Source of the DNA: Aphelenchoides besseyi
Taxonomy: Eukaryota > Nematoda > Chromadorea > Rhabditida > Aphelenchoididae
DNA length: 64,000 bases
Direction: 5' to 3'
Assembly: GCA_024699855.1 (NCBI GenBank)
Contig: JAMPIQ010000002.1
Location: 7,316,001 to 7,380,000 of the forward strand
Part shown: positions 36,001 through 47,588 of the stretch, one piece after another
Layout of the letters: the number at the start of each line of letters is the position of its first letter
How positions within the stretch are numbered: position 1 is the first letter of the stretch
Translations under genes and position numbers: made by a program
The notes under the pieces: generated by a model
The model's input: the letters and a program-made list of their open reading frames with translations, nothing else
Told to the model about the DNA's origin: nothing
Database searches by the model: none

Positions 36001-36503
36001 CAAAGTCGTGAGCAGTTGGACGGCGTTTCTAAATTAGACAAGCAATCGAAACCAAAGATTTTGAACTTACTTTCTAATCGTAAAATGCTCGTTGTCCAAC
36101 CACTTCAAAATTGCCGGCATGAAAACCGGCTTCTTGACAATCACTTCCGACAGCCGATCGCCCAATTCGTCGTCTTCCAACGGTCCGTTTTCGTCCGACA
36201 ACACCGCATTCAAGATGTCCAATGTGAGCGCCACAACCTCAACATCATCTTCGGAATTCAGAACTTCCATGTACAAATTCATTCCCATCGTAGCAACAGC
36301 CAAACGAGCGGCCTGAAGTTTCCAATAGAAATTGCCGTCACATCTAAACTCACTTTTGCACATGCCCTCAATCCTTTCAACGCGGATTTTCGGTCTTGTA
36401 CTGTACTCGCCGTTTCCAATCGTTCCACAAACTTCTCCACCACTTCGCCATCGTCTTGATTCGTGACTGCAGCGCCGCCGAAAAAGTTTCGTAGATACGA
36501 CAT
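33035..36503 (-). CDS. uso1: General vesicular transport factor p115 (USO1)
   Basis: Golgi tether that links COPI/COPII vesicles and the GM130/giantin system. The start [13 protein letters not shown] matches the p115 N-terminus. An armadillo-like globular head follows ([80 protein letters not shown]), then the Uso1 head end ([20 protein letters not shown]). A coiled-coil tail ([54 protein letters not shown]) comes next. The C-terminus has an acidic [11 protein letters not shown] stretch, corresponding to the GM130-binding acidic tail. The coiled-coil region is shorter than in vertebrate p115. About twelve short introns. Confidence 0.92.
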
Positions 36504-36972
36504 TTCGTTTAGCTCATATGTACACTTAAATGAAACAGATAAACAGTCGAGGTTGCTGAACTAAAATCTCGGATGAGAATTCCAACAAATTAACCAGTGA
36601 GTTTGATCCAACTCGCAGGTCGCAGTTCGAAGACAACAAACTGCGAAGTTGAACTCAACGCGCGAATTCAAAGCGCAGTTCCTGGTCGCTGGTGAAACGT
36701 GTCAATTCCAACTGCTTCAATGGAACCGAAGACTTCTCGGTTCTCTATGTCCACAATGAACAGTCACCTCGAAATCCCAGAATATGGAATTTCATGTCTG
36801 AACGTCCAGTTAATTGATCTGTTTGCGAGGACCGACTTTCCAGTCGTCATGCCTCTGGAGTTTGTTGACGAAGTTCGATTTGATACTTAAGATTCAAACA
36901 TATTTATGTTCCGCACAATATATTACAAAAAATGGATAATAAGCGGAAAGAAAAATTCAATCGTCCAACAGA
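36504..36972. other. Intergenic, nothing recognised
   Basis: 5' flank of USO1 and 3' flank of RNPS1. An open frame at 36699-36890 on + has no support. Confidence 0.5.
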
Positions 36973-37778
36973 TTAACGCGGAGATCGACTTCGACGGCCC
37001 AATGGCACACGATTCGCATTTCCGACCGAGCGGTTTGGCGAACGGCGTGCCGGTGAGCGACGTGGTGGAGAACGATGATACGCACGCTCGTTGTTGCGAC
37101 GTGTTGCCATTTCGCAATGAACTTCTTGACCGTCGATCTGCGCGGTGTCCAGGTACTTGACGGCTTTGTCGGCCGCTTCGGCAGTCTCGAATTCGATATA
37201 CGCGTGGCCACGAGTCAAGAACGTGTGAATGTGATCCATAGGAATCGTGACTTCCTTGACAGTTCCGTAGTTGCCGAAAATCTCGTTCAAATGCTCTTTG
37301 TTGATGTTACGCGTCAGTCCTTTGACCAAAACTCGACGTGGCGGTGGAGTTTTGGAGCGTGAACGACGAGGTTCACGTCGACGATCCGGCGAAACGCGAC
37401 GCGGAGAGCGAGATCGGCGAATCGACGATCTGTTGCGTCGAGGAGGCGAAGAACGTCGAGAGGAAAAACGATCGCCACCCGCACGTGCGGTCGAAGATGC
37501 AGTATTCGTGTCTAAAGAATGTTGTTGATGAAATGAATGTAATACGTAAACTTACGACGACGCGGACTGTTCGAGCGAGAACGACGTGGACGCGTTGATG
37601 CCGTCGCTCGAGCACGTTTTGGCGATGGACGGGACGATGAAGAGCTGGAGCTGCTTGAGGACGAGGATCTCGAGTTCGTTGAACTGCTGCTGCTGCTTCT
37701 CGAACGACGAGACGACGCCGAACTGGAGCTGCTCGACGAAGATCGTCGACGACGTCGCGGTGAGCCTTTGTCAACCAT
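36973..37778 (-). CDS. rnps1: RNPS1-like exon-junction/ASAP splicing factor
   Basis: Nuclear SR-related protein that bridges the exon junction complex and ASAP/PSAP complexes. The start MVDKGSPRRRRR is 4 nt after a TTTCAG acceptor. The N-terminal half is a Ser-rich/RS region. One short intron at about 37515-37557 separates exon 1 from RRHTNTASSTARAGG, then more RS/RRS repeats. A single RRM carries RNP-like motifs (VLVKGLTRNINKEHLNEIFG, THGHAYIEFE-type RNP1 as RGHAYIEFETAEAADKAVKY, and AQIDGQEVHCEMA). The Arg/Ser/Pro-rich tail ends GRRSRSPR. The IDGQE segment and RRM position fit RNPS1 better than classical SR proteins. Confidence 0.85.
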
Positions 37779-38062
37779 TTAGCTGAAACGAATTGGAAGT
37801 TTTAGAGAAATAGAATACACGAAAACCAAAGATCTCCAAAGAAAAAATTGGTCGTTTATTTCTACAGAATTTTGAACCTCAGAAACCAAAAAACGACGCC
37901 GCAATTCGAAATCGCTGAGGTTGCGAACAAGTTCGCCAACTGCCGTCTGTTCGGCGCGAATCGCACACAAGTCAATAAACAAAATATACGATTGATTTCA
38001 CTGGTTCTCCAGGGAACAACAAGTAAACGATGGTTTTTTCCTACTTTCCACATCAACAACTT

Positions 38063-38394
38063 TTAAAGCTCCAACTTCGACAACTCGTTGCAGATGTGGG
38101 ACCGATGATGAAGAGAGTAAAATGCCAACATGATCACAATCCAAATAATCCAATAGATTATCCAACGGACTTTTTTCCAAAAACGTTCCTGTTTCTCGAC
38201 AGATTTCAATTTGGCCATATATTTTTGCTGAATCACTGGTCCATGACTCTACGACATCAGAACTTACAATCTCAAAGCGACATTCATCGCACGATTTGGA
38301 GAACTGCAAGTCATTTGCATTCGATCGTCGCAGTTCCTGGAAACCTCGAACTAATCTTCACAACAATGGAACTCACCTTCATATTGTTCATCAT
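38063..38394 (-). CDS. Small tail-anchored membrane protein, about 83 aa
   Basis: Three tiny exons start MMNNMKELRRSNANDLQF, 9 nt after a TTCCTTTAG acceptor. Introns at about 38318-38358 (GTGAGT) and 38227-38269 (GTAAGT) are consensus and in phase. The second exon has CDECRFEI, and the third has a basic stretch followed by one strong hydrophobic helix (VRWIIYWIIWIVIMLAF) and a short tail ending CNELSKLEL. The topology suggests a C-terminally anchored ER or mitochondrial outer-membrane protein with a cytosolic N-terminus. No family is recognised. Spliced evidence makes this more likely than the longer unspliced frame at the same place. Confidence 0.55.
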
Positions 38395-39257
38395 GACCGC
38401 AAGCTAAAGGAACTAACTGTACAGAAAACAAAAGATGGACAAATGACTAAACTCTTTACGACATTCATCAAACCGCTTTTATGCAAATTAGAAGCTCTAA
38501 ACGGATATTTTTGTTCACCAAATACAGGGCGTGTTCAGTTAACCCGACACCTTTCCGATTTGATTGCGAATGAAATGAATCTTCGATGCTCGACGATTAT
38601 CCGACGAGTTTATTCTCAGTCAATCCTCCACCAACTTCAAACCCAAATGTCCATTTCCACAGGTTTATCTTACACTGTTCATAAACATCAGTATGTGTGG
38701 TTCCGATCTGTAGTTTATGATTAAAAAGAATAGTCAATTGTGTAAAATCTGCGAGTTGCTGCGTGATTCAATTACGATATTAACAAGCTTATGTATATCA
38801 CCATATAAACAGATCACTGGTGAGTCAGAGCTTTTCTATTAAAGATTTGAAATCAATCTCTTGATTGTTTGACAGTTATTGGCCAATATCCAACAACATG
38901 AAGTTTATTCCAGCAAACTTGATCAAATTACCAACCAACTTCACAGCATCTTCAACAATCAAAATCACTTGTTTTGACATAAAACTGACAATTCGAGTTC
39001 TTGGCGACTAAGATGTGAGATCACGCGGCAACGACAATAGAAGTTAAACAAACTAGTTAATCATTGACAACATGAATACCGACAAGAATCTTTTTGTGGT
39101 CCAGCATCTTTTTTAATTTTGAGACTTTTTGTTTCGTTGTCAAGGATTACCAGAAATCGAGAAGAGTAACGAAGAACGACGTACAATTCGACCAGAAAAC
39201 GGAGCGAAAACAACTGTATGCGGCTAGCAACCAATTTCCGCCTGCAAGCACATCGAT
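38395..39257. other. Intergenic, nothing convincing
   Basis: Open frames at 38296-38724 (+) are antisense to or beyond the small gene and show no domain. A minus-strand frame around 38460-38650 (LTEHALYLVNKNIRLELL) could be an exon but has no model. Confidence 0.4.
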
Positions 39258-40133
39258 TCAATGTAAATGACTGTGCTTATGTTGGATCGAATATCTAATG
39301 GAAGTCTGAGATGTCGCAGACACGATAGAATAAGCACAGGCAATTATAACACTGTACCGCAACCCACTATTCCCGAAACCATCTAAAATCAATCCGTAAA
39401 CAACTAATTTTGGTAAACTCACAAGACCACCAAAAAGACAACAAAAGTTGCACAAAATTTGTTAAACAAAATAATAGGTAAATAAAAAGAGAGATGAGCA
39501 AAATGATATGCGATTACGAGAACAACCATCCATTTTTGCAGTACCATCTTTACATACTTGAAGTGTTCCCAAACCAGCAAGCCAAACTAAAACCTCAACT
39601 TTGTTTAAGTCAACATTGTTTTTGATTACCAAGTAACCAAACCGCCCAGTAATAGAACCCTGAAGTGGTAGCAGCAATCTAGAGAACAGGCTGAACATAA
39701 ACACACGTAATTGCACTTACGTCGACCAACTTGCGGTAGTTTATCGCAGAATTTCTCGAGCACTTCATATTGCGGTTTTCGTTTGCTCCGGAAAACTGAA
39801 ATTAAACGTTTGATAAAACGAAAAACAGCGAAACCGTTGCTCGTGAGCCCCCTATCCCACCACAAGATGTAAACAGCCGATGCTTTTTGTCGCGAGAGAT
39901 TCAGGTTCGAACTCAAACGACCGGCGTGGATCAGTGGAAACCAACAAACTGAGCGCGCGACCAATTTGCACTCGAAATGCCCGTTGGTTAACTGTCGTTA
40001 ACAAACGACTGACTGCCGTGGTGGCATTCGCAAAAATTGACGAAAAGGAGCTTTCGTCTCCGTTATAAAAGATGCGCGTAGATTGGCTCGCGCATTTAGT
40101 GCCACTCTTAAGCCCAATCATCAAGCTACTCAT
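39258..40133 (-). CDS. Candidate membrane protein, possibly mitochondrial
   Basis: A weak but phase-consistent model. Exon 1 starts MSSLMIGLKSGTKCASQSTR and continues VQIGRALSLLVSTDPRRSFE. A GTTTAC donor near 39870 and a TTTCAG acceptor near 39797 join SIG to FFRSKRKPQYEVLEKFCDKL. After a consensus GTAAGT intron (about 39678-39719) comes a hydrophobic helix (CCYHFRVLLLGGLVT). Two further joins reach GFGNSGLRYSVIIACAYSIV and a His-rich end (HKHSHLH). The basic, Ser-rich N-terminus lacking acids early on might be a mitochondrial presequence. No homologue is recognised; the 3' half is the least certain part. Confidence 0.35.
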
Positions 40134-40496
40134 TACTTCTTTTATTGGCTTAGAAATCTTTAAAAACGGGTATTTTGCTGTTTCATAAGTGGACCGGTGG
40201 GACGAAAAAACGGTCAACCGAAGCTTGACTTTAACGACTGACTTTGCGACTTAAACTAGTGTATAATAAACGGCAAAGTCGTAGAAACGACTGGATTGTA
40301 CATTGCATATTTTGCTTTGATGTTCACTTAGAAAAAGACATTTTTTAAAGCGTTTAAAAACGAAAAAACCTTATTTGACAGTTCGATAGTTACGGCTGTT
40401 GATTCACCTCTCCACGACCTTGCATTCCTCGGTTCCGGTTAGGGTCGTTGAATCTTTCCATTCGGCCTGAAATTCCAACCAATCGAAAAGAACCAC
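40134..40496. other. Intergenic, nothing recognised
   Basis: Short AT-rich flank downstream of the DC-STAMP gene. Confidence 0.5.
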
Positions 40497-42987
40497 TCAA
40501 TCGTCTACCTCACAGGCGTAGCATTCACCGTTCAAGGATTCGGCACACGCTCGACAATAAGTTGCCGGACAACGATCACAAACGAGAAGTGTTGGCGGTC
40601 GACTTTTCGCTTCACATAAGACACAACGACCAGTCGAGAAAACCCGATCAATCAGGTAGCGACGAAGCCAATGGTTTTCATCGAGAAATGGACGTCTAAA
40701 AAGAAGTTAAATTCTTTTAATTTTCCTGTTAAATAACTTACTGATCAGACAGCTTCTGGCGGAAACGTCGCTGTTCGACGAGAAAACGAATTCGACTTCG
40801 ACCCACACGACGATCGTTCTCGCGTGCCAAGAGAATTCGATTGTAAAGTTGTACTATTCGTGTTTTACTTCGCTTTCGGAATATCCATCCCAAAACATAG
40901 AACAAAACGAGACGACGAATAACATAACCGAAGAGCACTTGAAGCAGCAGCATACCAATCAGTGGCCCGAAGATGTGAAGCAACGTAAAGTTCCAATCTG
41001 GACGACGAGGTGTCAGCAAACATTCTTCGTTAGTTATGTTGCGGTGAATTTGGTTTGTGTAGTTAAACGAAACGACAGAACGAATTAAATCGGCCACCAG
41101 ACCGTGACCGTCGACCTAAACACAAAAATGACGGCAAATCAATGGAGTTTTTCTTAACTGAATGTCGACGGTGTGTTCAGCACGTTGAGTTGCTTGAGTT
41201 TTGCCATAACTCACTACCTAAAGTAAACACGATATCAACGCTCCAAAACTATTAGTGCACATCGTATAGAATGCGATAGAAATAGTGATCGACTAACACG
41301 ATTACTGTCGTGACAAAAAGAAAAATTCCGAACCGAAACAACGGCTGCCATGATTGTCGAACTTCCTGACCAGAAGGTGGACTGTACGGTGAGCGAACTT
41401 TGTGGCGCCGAATTTCAGCCCGATTAAGCGGCTCGAGAAATGGCAATCCAGCAGTTTGTCGTTTCTTGTCGATGTGCCAAAAGTAGGAAGTTAAGTAGAA
41501 ATTTTTGAACTCAACGTCATTCAAATATCCACGAATCAAAGCAATCGAATCACGAAATATGCAGTAAACCAACAGGATGAGCAAAGTCGAAAATAACTCA
41601 TTCAGCGTTTTGCTTAGAAGCTGAAAAGTAGTCGCATTGACTTATTCATAGGAGAACTGAAACCTCGAAGAACTTGACGTCCGCTCTGATCTTCGATTTG
41701 ATTTCGTTGAGAACACGAACCCGTTCATCTTGTGGTTGTTCAACGGCACGAAAATGTAACCAAATCTTATTTTTAATCCGCGAACATGTCGCTTTTGACT
41801 TACGTTTAAACGAATTTGTTCATTTAGCTGTTGACTGACATTCTCCAGTTTCTCCATTTGATTGTCCAAATCGGGAGTAATCTCTGATTCCAAAGCTCCA
41901 CCAGTTTCACAGCGAACATCAGCAAACTTCTTCACGTCACTCGGTTGGCAAATGTCCATCGCATTGAATTGCCAGCAAACCAAGTAGCCAATCAACGGTA
42001 GTTTGTCGTAACAACGTGCTTGAGTTTCAGCGAAAACCTCGTGACATCGACGAACTGCGATTGCAAACGTCTGTTCGCATCGTTCTTCCATTCTTCGTCC
42101 CGCCTGTCGACCCAGTTCGCTTTTCAGTTTAGTCCATGAAGGTCGATGGGTATCGTTTATTGAGTTCTGATTGCTTTCAATTTCTTGTCCATTTAAAGAA
42201 AACTCTCGCTCTGACAACGCTTCAGATCCATCAATCATGGCTGCAAGTACTTGATCCTCTTCATTGGAAAAGAGAAGCTCATCACGAAACGGTTCAATCA
42301 ACGCCCTCAAAATCTTAACGAATTTTTGACCATAACTTGTCGCTGTTCCTGAACAAACAATTGTACTGCTAAGAGCCGCTCTTTCCTACCGAAATGCTTC
42401 TCAAAAAGCGCCTCCAATGGTCCGGTGGTCAATTGAATTCGCTCGGTTGCCAAATCGGCTTCCAACTCCAAATGACAAACGACGATACTCGACGTCAATT
42501 CGAAGTTGTTTAAAATGTTGGAAATCGGTCCACGATTCAATTGTTCGGCCAAATACAACGATAAGACTCCCTGACCACTTTTACCTAAACCGCCAACACA
42601 AACACAAATTGTAGCACATCGAAAGATCTAAAGCCAATCAACTCGAACTCTTCAGTGAACATTTCTACCGGACTGAAAGCGAAAGCAAACGCACATCCGG
42701 ATATCAGTGACCATTGGAAGATAAGCGAATACACGGGATGAAAATCGGCAAAGTTCAAACGCTGCCAACCCAAATGATAAACAGCGGCACTTAACGCAAA
42801 ACCAATTGGAAAGTTGTAAATAAAACGAATAACGCGATAGTCGTATGTGCTACTAAAACGAAATACAACGATTTAGCTCAACAACCAACCTGTACCAAAG
42901 AATGTCACTAAAAAGACTCCGATTCAAACGCTTTCGTCGACGTTCTCGATGCTCCTCAACACAAAATCTTTTAAGCCATTCGGACAT
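40497..42987 (-). CDS. DC-STAMP-domain membrane protein with C4C4 RING (SPE-42/DCST/sneaky-like)
   Basis: Sperm membrane protein family required for sperm-egg interaction: SPE-42 and SPE-49 in C. elegans, sneaky in Drosophila, DCST1/2 in mammals. The start [20 protein letters not shown] is followed by N-terminal TM helices. The ectodomain has the conserved cysteine run ([20 protein letters not shown], then [10 protein letters not shown]). The DC-STAMP block is clear ([20 protein letters not shown], then [14 protein letters not shown]), with late TM helices ([20 protein letters not shown]). The cytosolic tail ends in an all-cysteine RING: CVLC, 11 residues, CDRC, 4, C-x2-C, 7, C-x2-C. The last residues are CEVDD. 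About ten short introns. The family role is established elsewhere; testis expression here is inferred. Confidence 0.85.
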
Positions 42988-43333
42988 TTCAAAGCTGACT
43001 GACTGGTTCTTACACAAACGATCAGAATGAATTTCGATTTGCTAGTTGGAAGCTTCTAAACAAATTCAAGCCGACTACTCGAAATTCATTGAAATTAACT
43101 TTACTAGTTAAACTACAGTAAGAAGCTCAGCTGGTTTAGATCCAAATGGTACTTGGAGAAGTGTGTCGATAAAACGGAAATTTGGCGCCATGCTAATGTT
43201 GCTCGCATCAAACGAACCGTACAGTTCATTTCACTAGAAAATGGGCACTTGACGGAAACTGTTTTATTCGTAAAATAAGCAATTAGGAGCATAAAGTTTA
43301 CAGTATAGAAATAATAAATACCTATAAAGCTTT
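42988..43333. other. Intergenic, nothing recognised
   Basis: 5' flank of the DC-STAMP gene and 3' flank of the FEZF gene. Confidence 0.5.
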
Positions 43334-44572
43334 TCAATGCGATTTATCAGTTTCGGTTAATGTGCTTGTAATCGAGTGAATACGACGAAGATGTTTTTTT
43401 AGATCGAAGTTCCGACAGAAACCTTTTCCACACTCCGGGCATTGAAAAGGTTTTGTTTGGTTGTGAGTGTGCCTGAAAGAGCAGATCAACGACTGTGTTC
43501 TCACTCAACTAACATGTGAAAAGCCAAATTGTAAGCGTGATGAAACCGTTTGCCACATTCACAAACGTGTCGTTTAACACCCGAATGTGTGAGCTTGTGA
43601 TTCTTGTAGTTACCGTTCTGATGAAAAGACTGAAATAAACGTTTTTCAAACTTCTGTTAAGACTCTTTACCTTTCCACAAAACTCACAGACGTAGGGTTT
43701 AATTCCTGAAATAAGAGATTATTCATTCACTTCCGTTCGTGGTTTTTCACTGTTCAGTCAAAGACTACAATTTTAATGCCAGCAAATTATTTGGTTGATC
43801 TTTTGGGCATAATCTCGAAGTTCCGGCTTAATCGTCTGTTTTCTTTCTAATCGATCAGCCAAAACTGCCAAGAGGCTTACTTCTCGACTGTCGATCTTTG
43901 CATTAAAAAAGGCGGAAGTTCCATCGAACTTACCCAAATGAATTCGACGATGTGTGTTCAAAGTTGATGAGCGATTGAAACTTTTATGACAAACTTCACA
44001 CTTAAACATCAGATTGAAAGGTGAATTTGACATCAATAACTTACTTGATGTGGTTTCTCCGATGTGTGAATGATTCGATGTCGACACAGAGTTGATGCCT
44101 GTCGAAAACTTTTACCACAAACCTAAAAGCGCGTTTTCTATTTCAATCGATAACTTACTTTACAAGTGAAAGGTCGAATACCCGTGTGAACGGGTAGATG
44201 ACGAGTCAAATTGTATTGAGCACTAAACGTTTTGCCACACTCTTCGCATTTAAATTGTTTGGATTTTGATTCCGTTTGATTGCTTCGTGATTTAGTTGAT
44301 TGATTATTAGTTGAGGCATTAGGCTGCGGAGTTGACGGTAGTTTCTTGGGAATAGATTGGGCGAGTAGAAGTTGAAGAATCTGACGTTGTAAATTTGGAA
44401 CATTGGAAACAGTCGGTGCATTGCACAAAATTGAATTGATCGAGAACGGTAAAGGAGGCATCGTACTATTACCGTAAACGAAGTGACCGGGCAGTAAAAC
44501 GGTCAGTTTTAACTCAAATGGCAGACAAAACGGAAGAGTCGAAAACGGGCGGAGTCTCTTAACGCATGCCAT
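43334..44572 (-). CDS. fezf: FEZ-family C2H2 zinc-finger transcription factor
   Basis: Nuclear repressor of neuronal fate. The start [11 protein letters not shown] lies 7 nt after a CTTTTTAG acceptor. An N-terminal EH1 (Groucho-binding) motif is visible ([11 protein letters not shown]). Six C2H2 fingers match FEZF order: [120 protein letters not shown]. Residues at the DNA-contact positions are FEZF-like. Finger 5 has C-x-C, one residue short of the normal C-x2-C. Introns are short except one of about 215 nt between fingers 3 and 4. The tail is short ([10 protein letters not shown]). Confidence 0.92.
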
Positions 44573-45774
44573 CGAATGCTAAAAAGGATTACGGTTGACT
44601 TTGGTACGCGAAATCCGGTCGTTTAGTACAGTAAGTGCGAGAAGATGAGCATCACAGTTGTTCATCGTTGTGGCGCCTAATCCACTTTGCAGACGATGCG
44701 GTTGATCTGCGTCGAAGTTTGGCAGCGGAATGTTTTCGACCGCCACTTTTGCCGCTGGTCGACGTAAACAATCCTCGAGCCTTTTTTCTCTCGACCAACT
44801 GTGCGAAAAGCGAACTGACGACCTCGACGCGTGTCTACGAATCGTTTGATCCGCTTCTTCTCAAATGCCATAAAGGACAATACCCGATTGACTTGCGCAT
44901 AATCGGTTTATTCCTATTGCAGTTCAGAATCGCACATTGACGATTGATTTTGTCTGCAAACTGATCACTGAACAGCTGGGGTTTTCTTGTTTATTTTCAC
45001 TTCATTTCGAGACAAATATCGAGCATACAAACAGTTAGCTGCTGTGGATGGTTGTGATAAATAAGGGATTAACGATTGAATGCTACCCGTTTCGCGATTA
45101 CGATAAAGCATCACTAATTGAAATTTTGGCTTAAAACAGTTCGGAAGAACGAAGCGATAAGGTCTGTTAACCTAAAGCTCAATTGCAAACATACAAGAGG
45201 TTGTGATGTTGTCGTACTGTTTCGGCGTTCCTTCGGAATAATTGAAGCCGTTGAATGTAAAGAAATTTACAAACAAGAAAGGCGAATAAACTAAGTTATA
45301 AACAGAAGGAGTGAACTTACAACAACCGGATGTCTTTTATCGGAATATGACGAAGAGATGAGTGTGGCTACCAGTGAAATAATCAACGAGGATAACTTTT
45401 GGGAGTAAACGAACAGAGATTACGATGGAAATATTTTGCAAAGGCAAAAAAAGAAGTTAGACGCGTATATGCAAATGACAAATATGGCAGTGGAAAGCAA
45501 TTTAAGGTCATTTAAGCAAATGAAAAGGCATGGGTATCGGTTATGAAAATATTGGGTTTAAGGCCAGAATTGTGAATAAGAACCAAATTTATGTTGTGGC
45601 GTAAATGATGATGCATCAAAAACGAAAACGTGATGTACATTGTATGCAATTGGAAAACCTGAGAGTCAATGTGTAAAGGCGCAACGGAACCAAGTGATAA
45701 AAATTGTTGTGAATAAAAGACGAATAATGACTTAGATTGAGGAGTTGTCGAAGATTTTGATTAACGAACTCATG
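44573..45774. other. Intergenic 1.2 kb, nothing recognised
   Basis: 5' flank of the FEZF gene, containing its trans-splice-like acceptor at about 44580. The open frame at 44635-44940 (+) is unsupported. Confidence 0.5.
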
Positions 45775-47588
45775 TCACAAGTGCAACGGCACCGGCATTC
45801 TTTTGTCCCACCGACGATTCGACGCTGAAGTAGATAATATTGCGAATACAACTAATGTTGCACTTACAGATAGATCCCACGATCCTTCTTCAGTTTGGGT
45901 TGAACTCTCGACCATCAATGAGCGCATACCATTGCTCGTCGTTGCAATCAGATTGTTTAATGGCGGTGAGCAAGAAACTCGTGGATCACCGAGAACCGAT
46001 GCCGCCGAATGACGAAGCATATCATACTGATTGGATCCAACTGAACTCACGGAGTTATGACGAGTCATTGTACGATCGCCAATAACACCGGGATGTAATT
46101 TGGGTTGTGGTACAACCGAAGCCTGAGGCAACGGTGCTACTGAAGTATTGTTCGTCATTCCACCGTTCATGTAATCCATTTGTTGTTGTGGAGGATTTGT
46201 CATGACCTGCTGAGTTGGCATATACGGTGTAGTTGCTGTGTTGTCTCCGTTGGTCCACGGATTGCGCGGAGTAACAACCGGAGTGTCTTCTGAAATCGAC
46301 ACATAGAGAACATCGAAATCAGATGCTTACCTTGAAACATTCCCGTATAATTGATTTGTCCGTTTGCGTTGAATTGCGAGACTCCCATTTGATCTCCGAT
46401 CTGATCGAAGTTCGAATATGGTTGAATACCGTTGGGTCCCGGGTAGCGAATCGGATAAACGCAATTCGGAAAGTTCTAAACACAATTATTTAGCTGCCAC
46501 CTAACAATCGCAGCAAACATACCTTTTTGATAAAACGGCTGTATTCGAAGAACGGCAGATTACGACGAACCGAAACGTAGAACTGCGACGGAAATGGCGC
46601 AAAAGCAAATGGATGTTCATTCAAGAAATCCATAAACTTATGACGACCTGTAACGAAAAAGGAAATTAGAAAAAAGTTTTAAACCCACTTTGTTGTACGG
46701 CATCTTTGACTGATTGTGGAATTTGAGGAAAACTGTTGAAGAACGAGAACAACGCATCGGACGATGTGACTCCACCTCGACGAAGCAAAAAAGATGATAA
46801 CATAAGCACCGTGTTGTAGATCTCTGGCGGTTGTAAGAAGACCATATCGTTTTCGGATACGTGGAAAACATAAGAACGACGTTCAATGAACTGACGACGC
46901 TTTAAACTGCTCGACCCGATATAACCTTAAAATTGCTAGCTATCTTGGTTAGAGATCGTAAAACTTACGGAAGAAATCGTCACGCCCCGAGTTGCTGATT
47001 CGACTGTGTAAACTAAACGAAACTCTTAAAATGTTCAAGTAGTCAAATTACCTCGAAAGTGCGATGTTATGACTTCCGTTTTTTTGGAAAATCGAAAGCA
47101 GAAAACTGAGCGATTTAATCTCCAATTCCAACGAGTATTGATCTTTGGAAGCAGTTTGAGTGCCTGCTTTTCGATCGTATTCCTCCAAATTTAGTTCCTT
47201 TTCGTCCAAAGTCTCCTAAATCACGAGATTGAAACAGAAAACAAAATCGAAAGCTACCGGTTCACTTATCGGCGCAACGTAATTCCCGATCCATTCGTTT
47301 GTGCTCTCGTTCATGACCGCTTGAAAAGATAAACGAAATCCGGGACGCAAAACAGACGTGAAATCGGTAACTCCCTGAACCATTGATTAGAATGAAAACA
47401 ATGACAAGTAAACAAACTTGATCACAAAAATCTTTGAGTTGGAACGAGACCGAGACGTTCATATTCGAGCATTGAATAACACCCGCCTTGGGCGACAACC
47501 ACGACAATTGACCGGTACCACGAACGACTTTCGGTGTCGAAAAAATCATTTCTGGAAAAAGCGGTTGGATCGGCAACTGATTATCCAT
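45775..47588 (-). CDS. Tandem winged-helix/CSD-like protein with Gln/Asn-rich tail
   Basis: The ATG at 47588 (MDNQLPIQPLFPEMIF) opens a beta-rich region resembling a cold-shock/S1 fold (AGVIQCSNMNVSVSFQLKDF then VLRPGFRLSFQAVMNESTNE). Two helical repeats follow that look like winged helices: LEIKSLSFLLSIFQKNGSHN ... VFHVSENDMVFLQ, and VLMLSSFLLRRGGVTSSDAL ... HKFMDFLNEHPFAFAPFPSQ. The second half is disordered and rich in Asn, Gln, Pro and Ser (PTQQVMTNPPQQQMDYMNGG). It ends PVPLHL. The winged-helix pattern recalls LOTUS/OST-HTH domains and the N-terminal repeats of Egalitarian, but I see no exonuclease domain and cannot name the family. An RNA-binding role is inference. Introns are short. 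Confidence 0.75.

Noticed and set aside
37560..37778. Ser-codon-rich stretch as a microsatellite
   Set aside because: It is the coding RS/Ser-rich region of RNPS1, with mixed codons and not a simple repeat.
38296..38724. 142-codon open frame on +
   Set aside because: Mostly antisense to the spliced minus-strand small gene and its flank; no domain.
40497..42987. Initial idea that this was membralin
   Set aside because: The Cys pattern, DC-STAMP block and C4C4 RING fit SPE-42/DCST proteins, not membralin.
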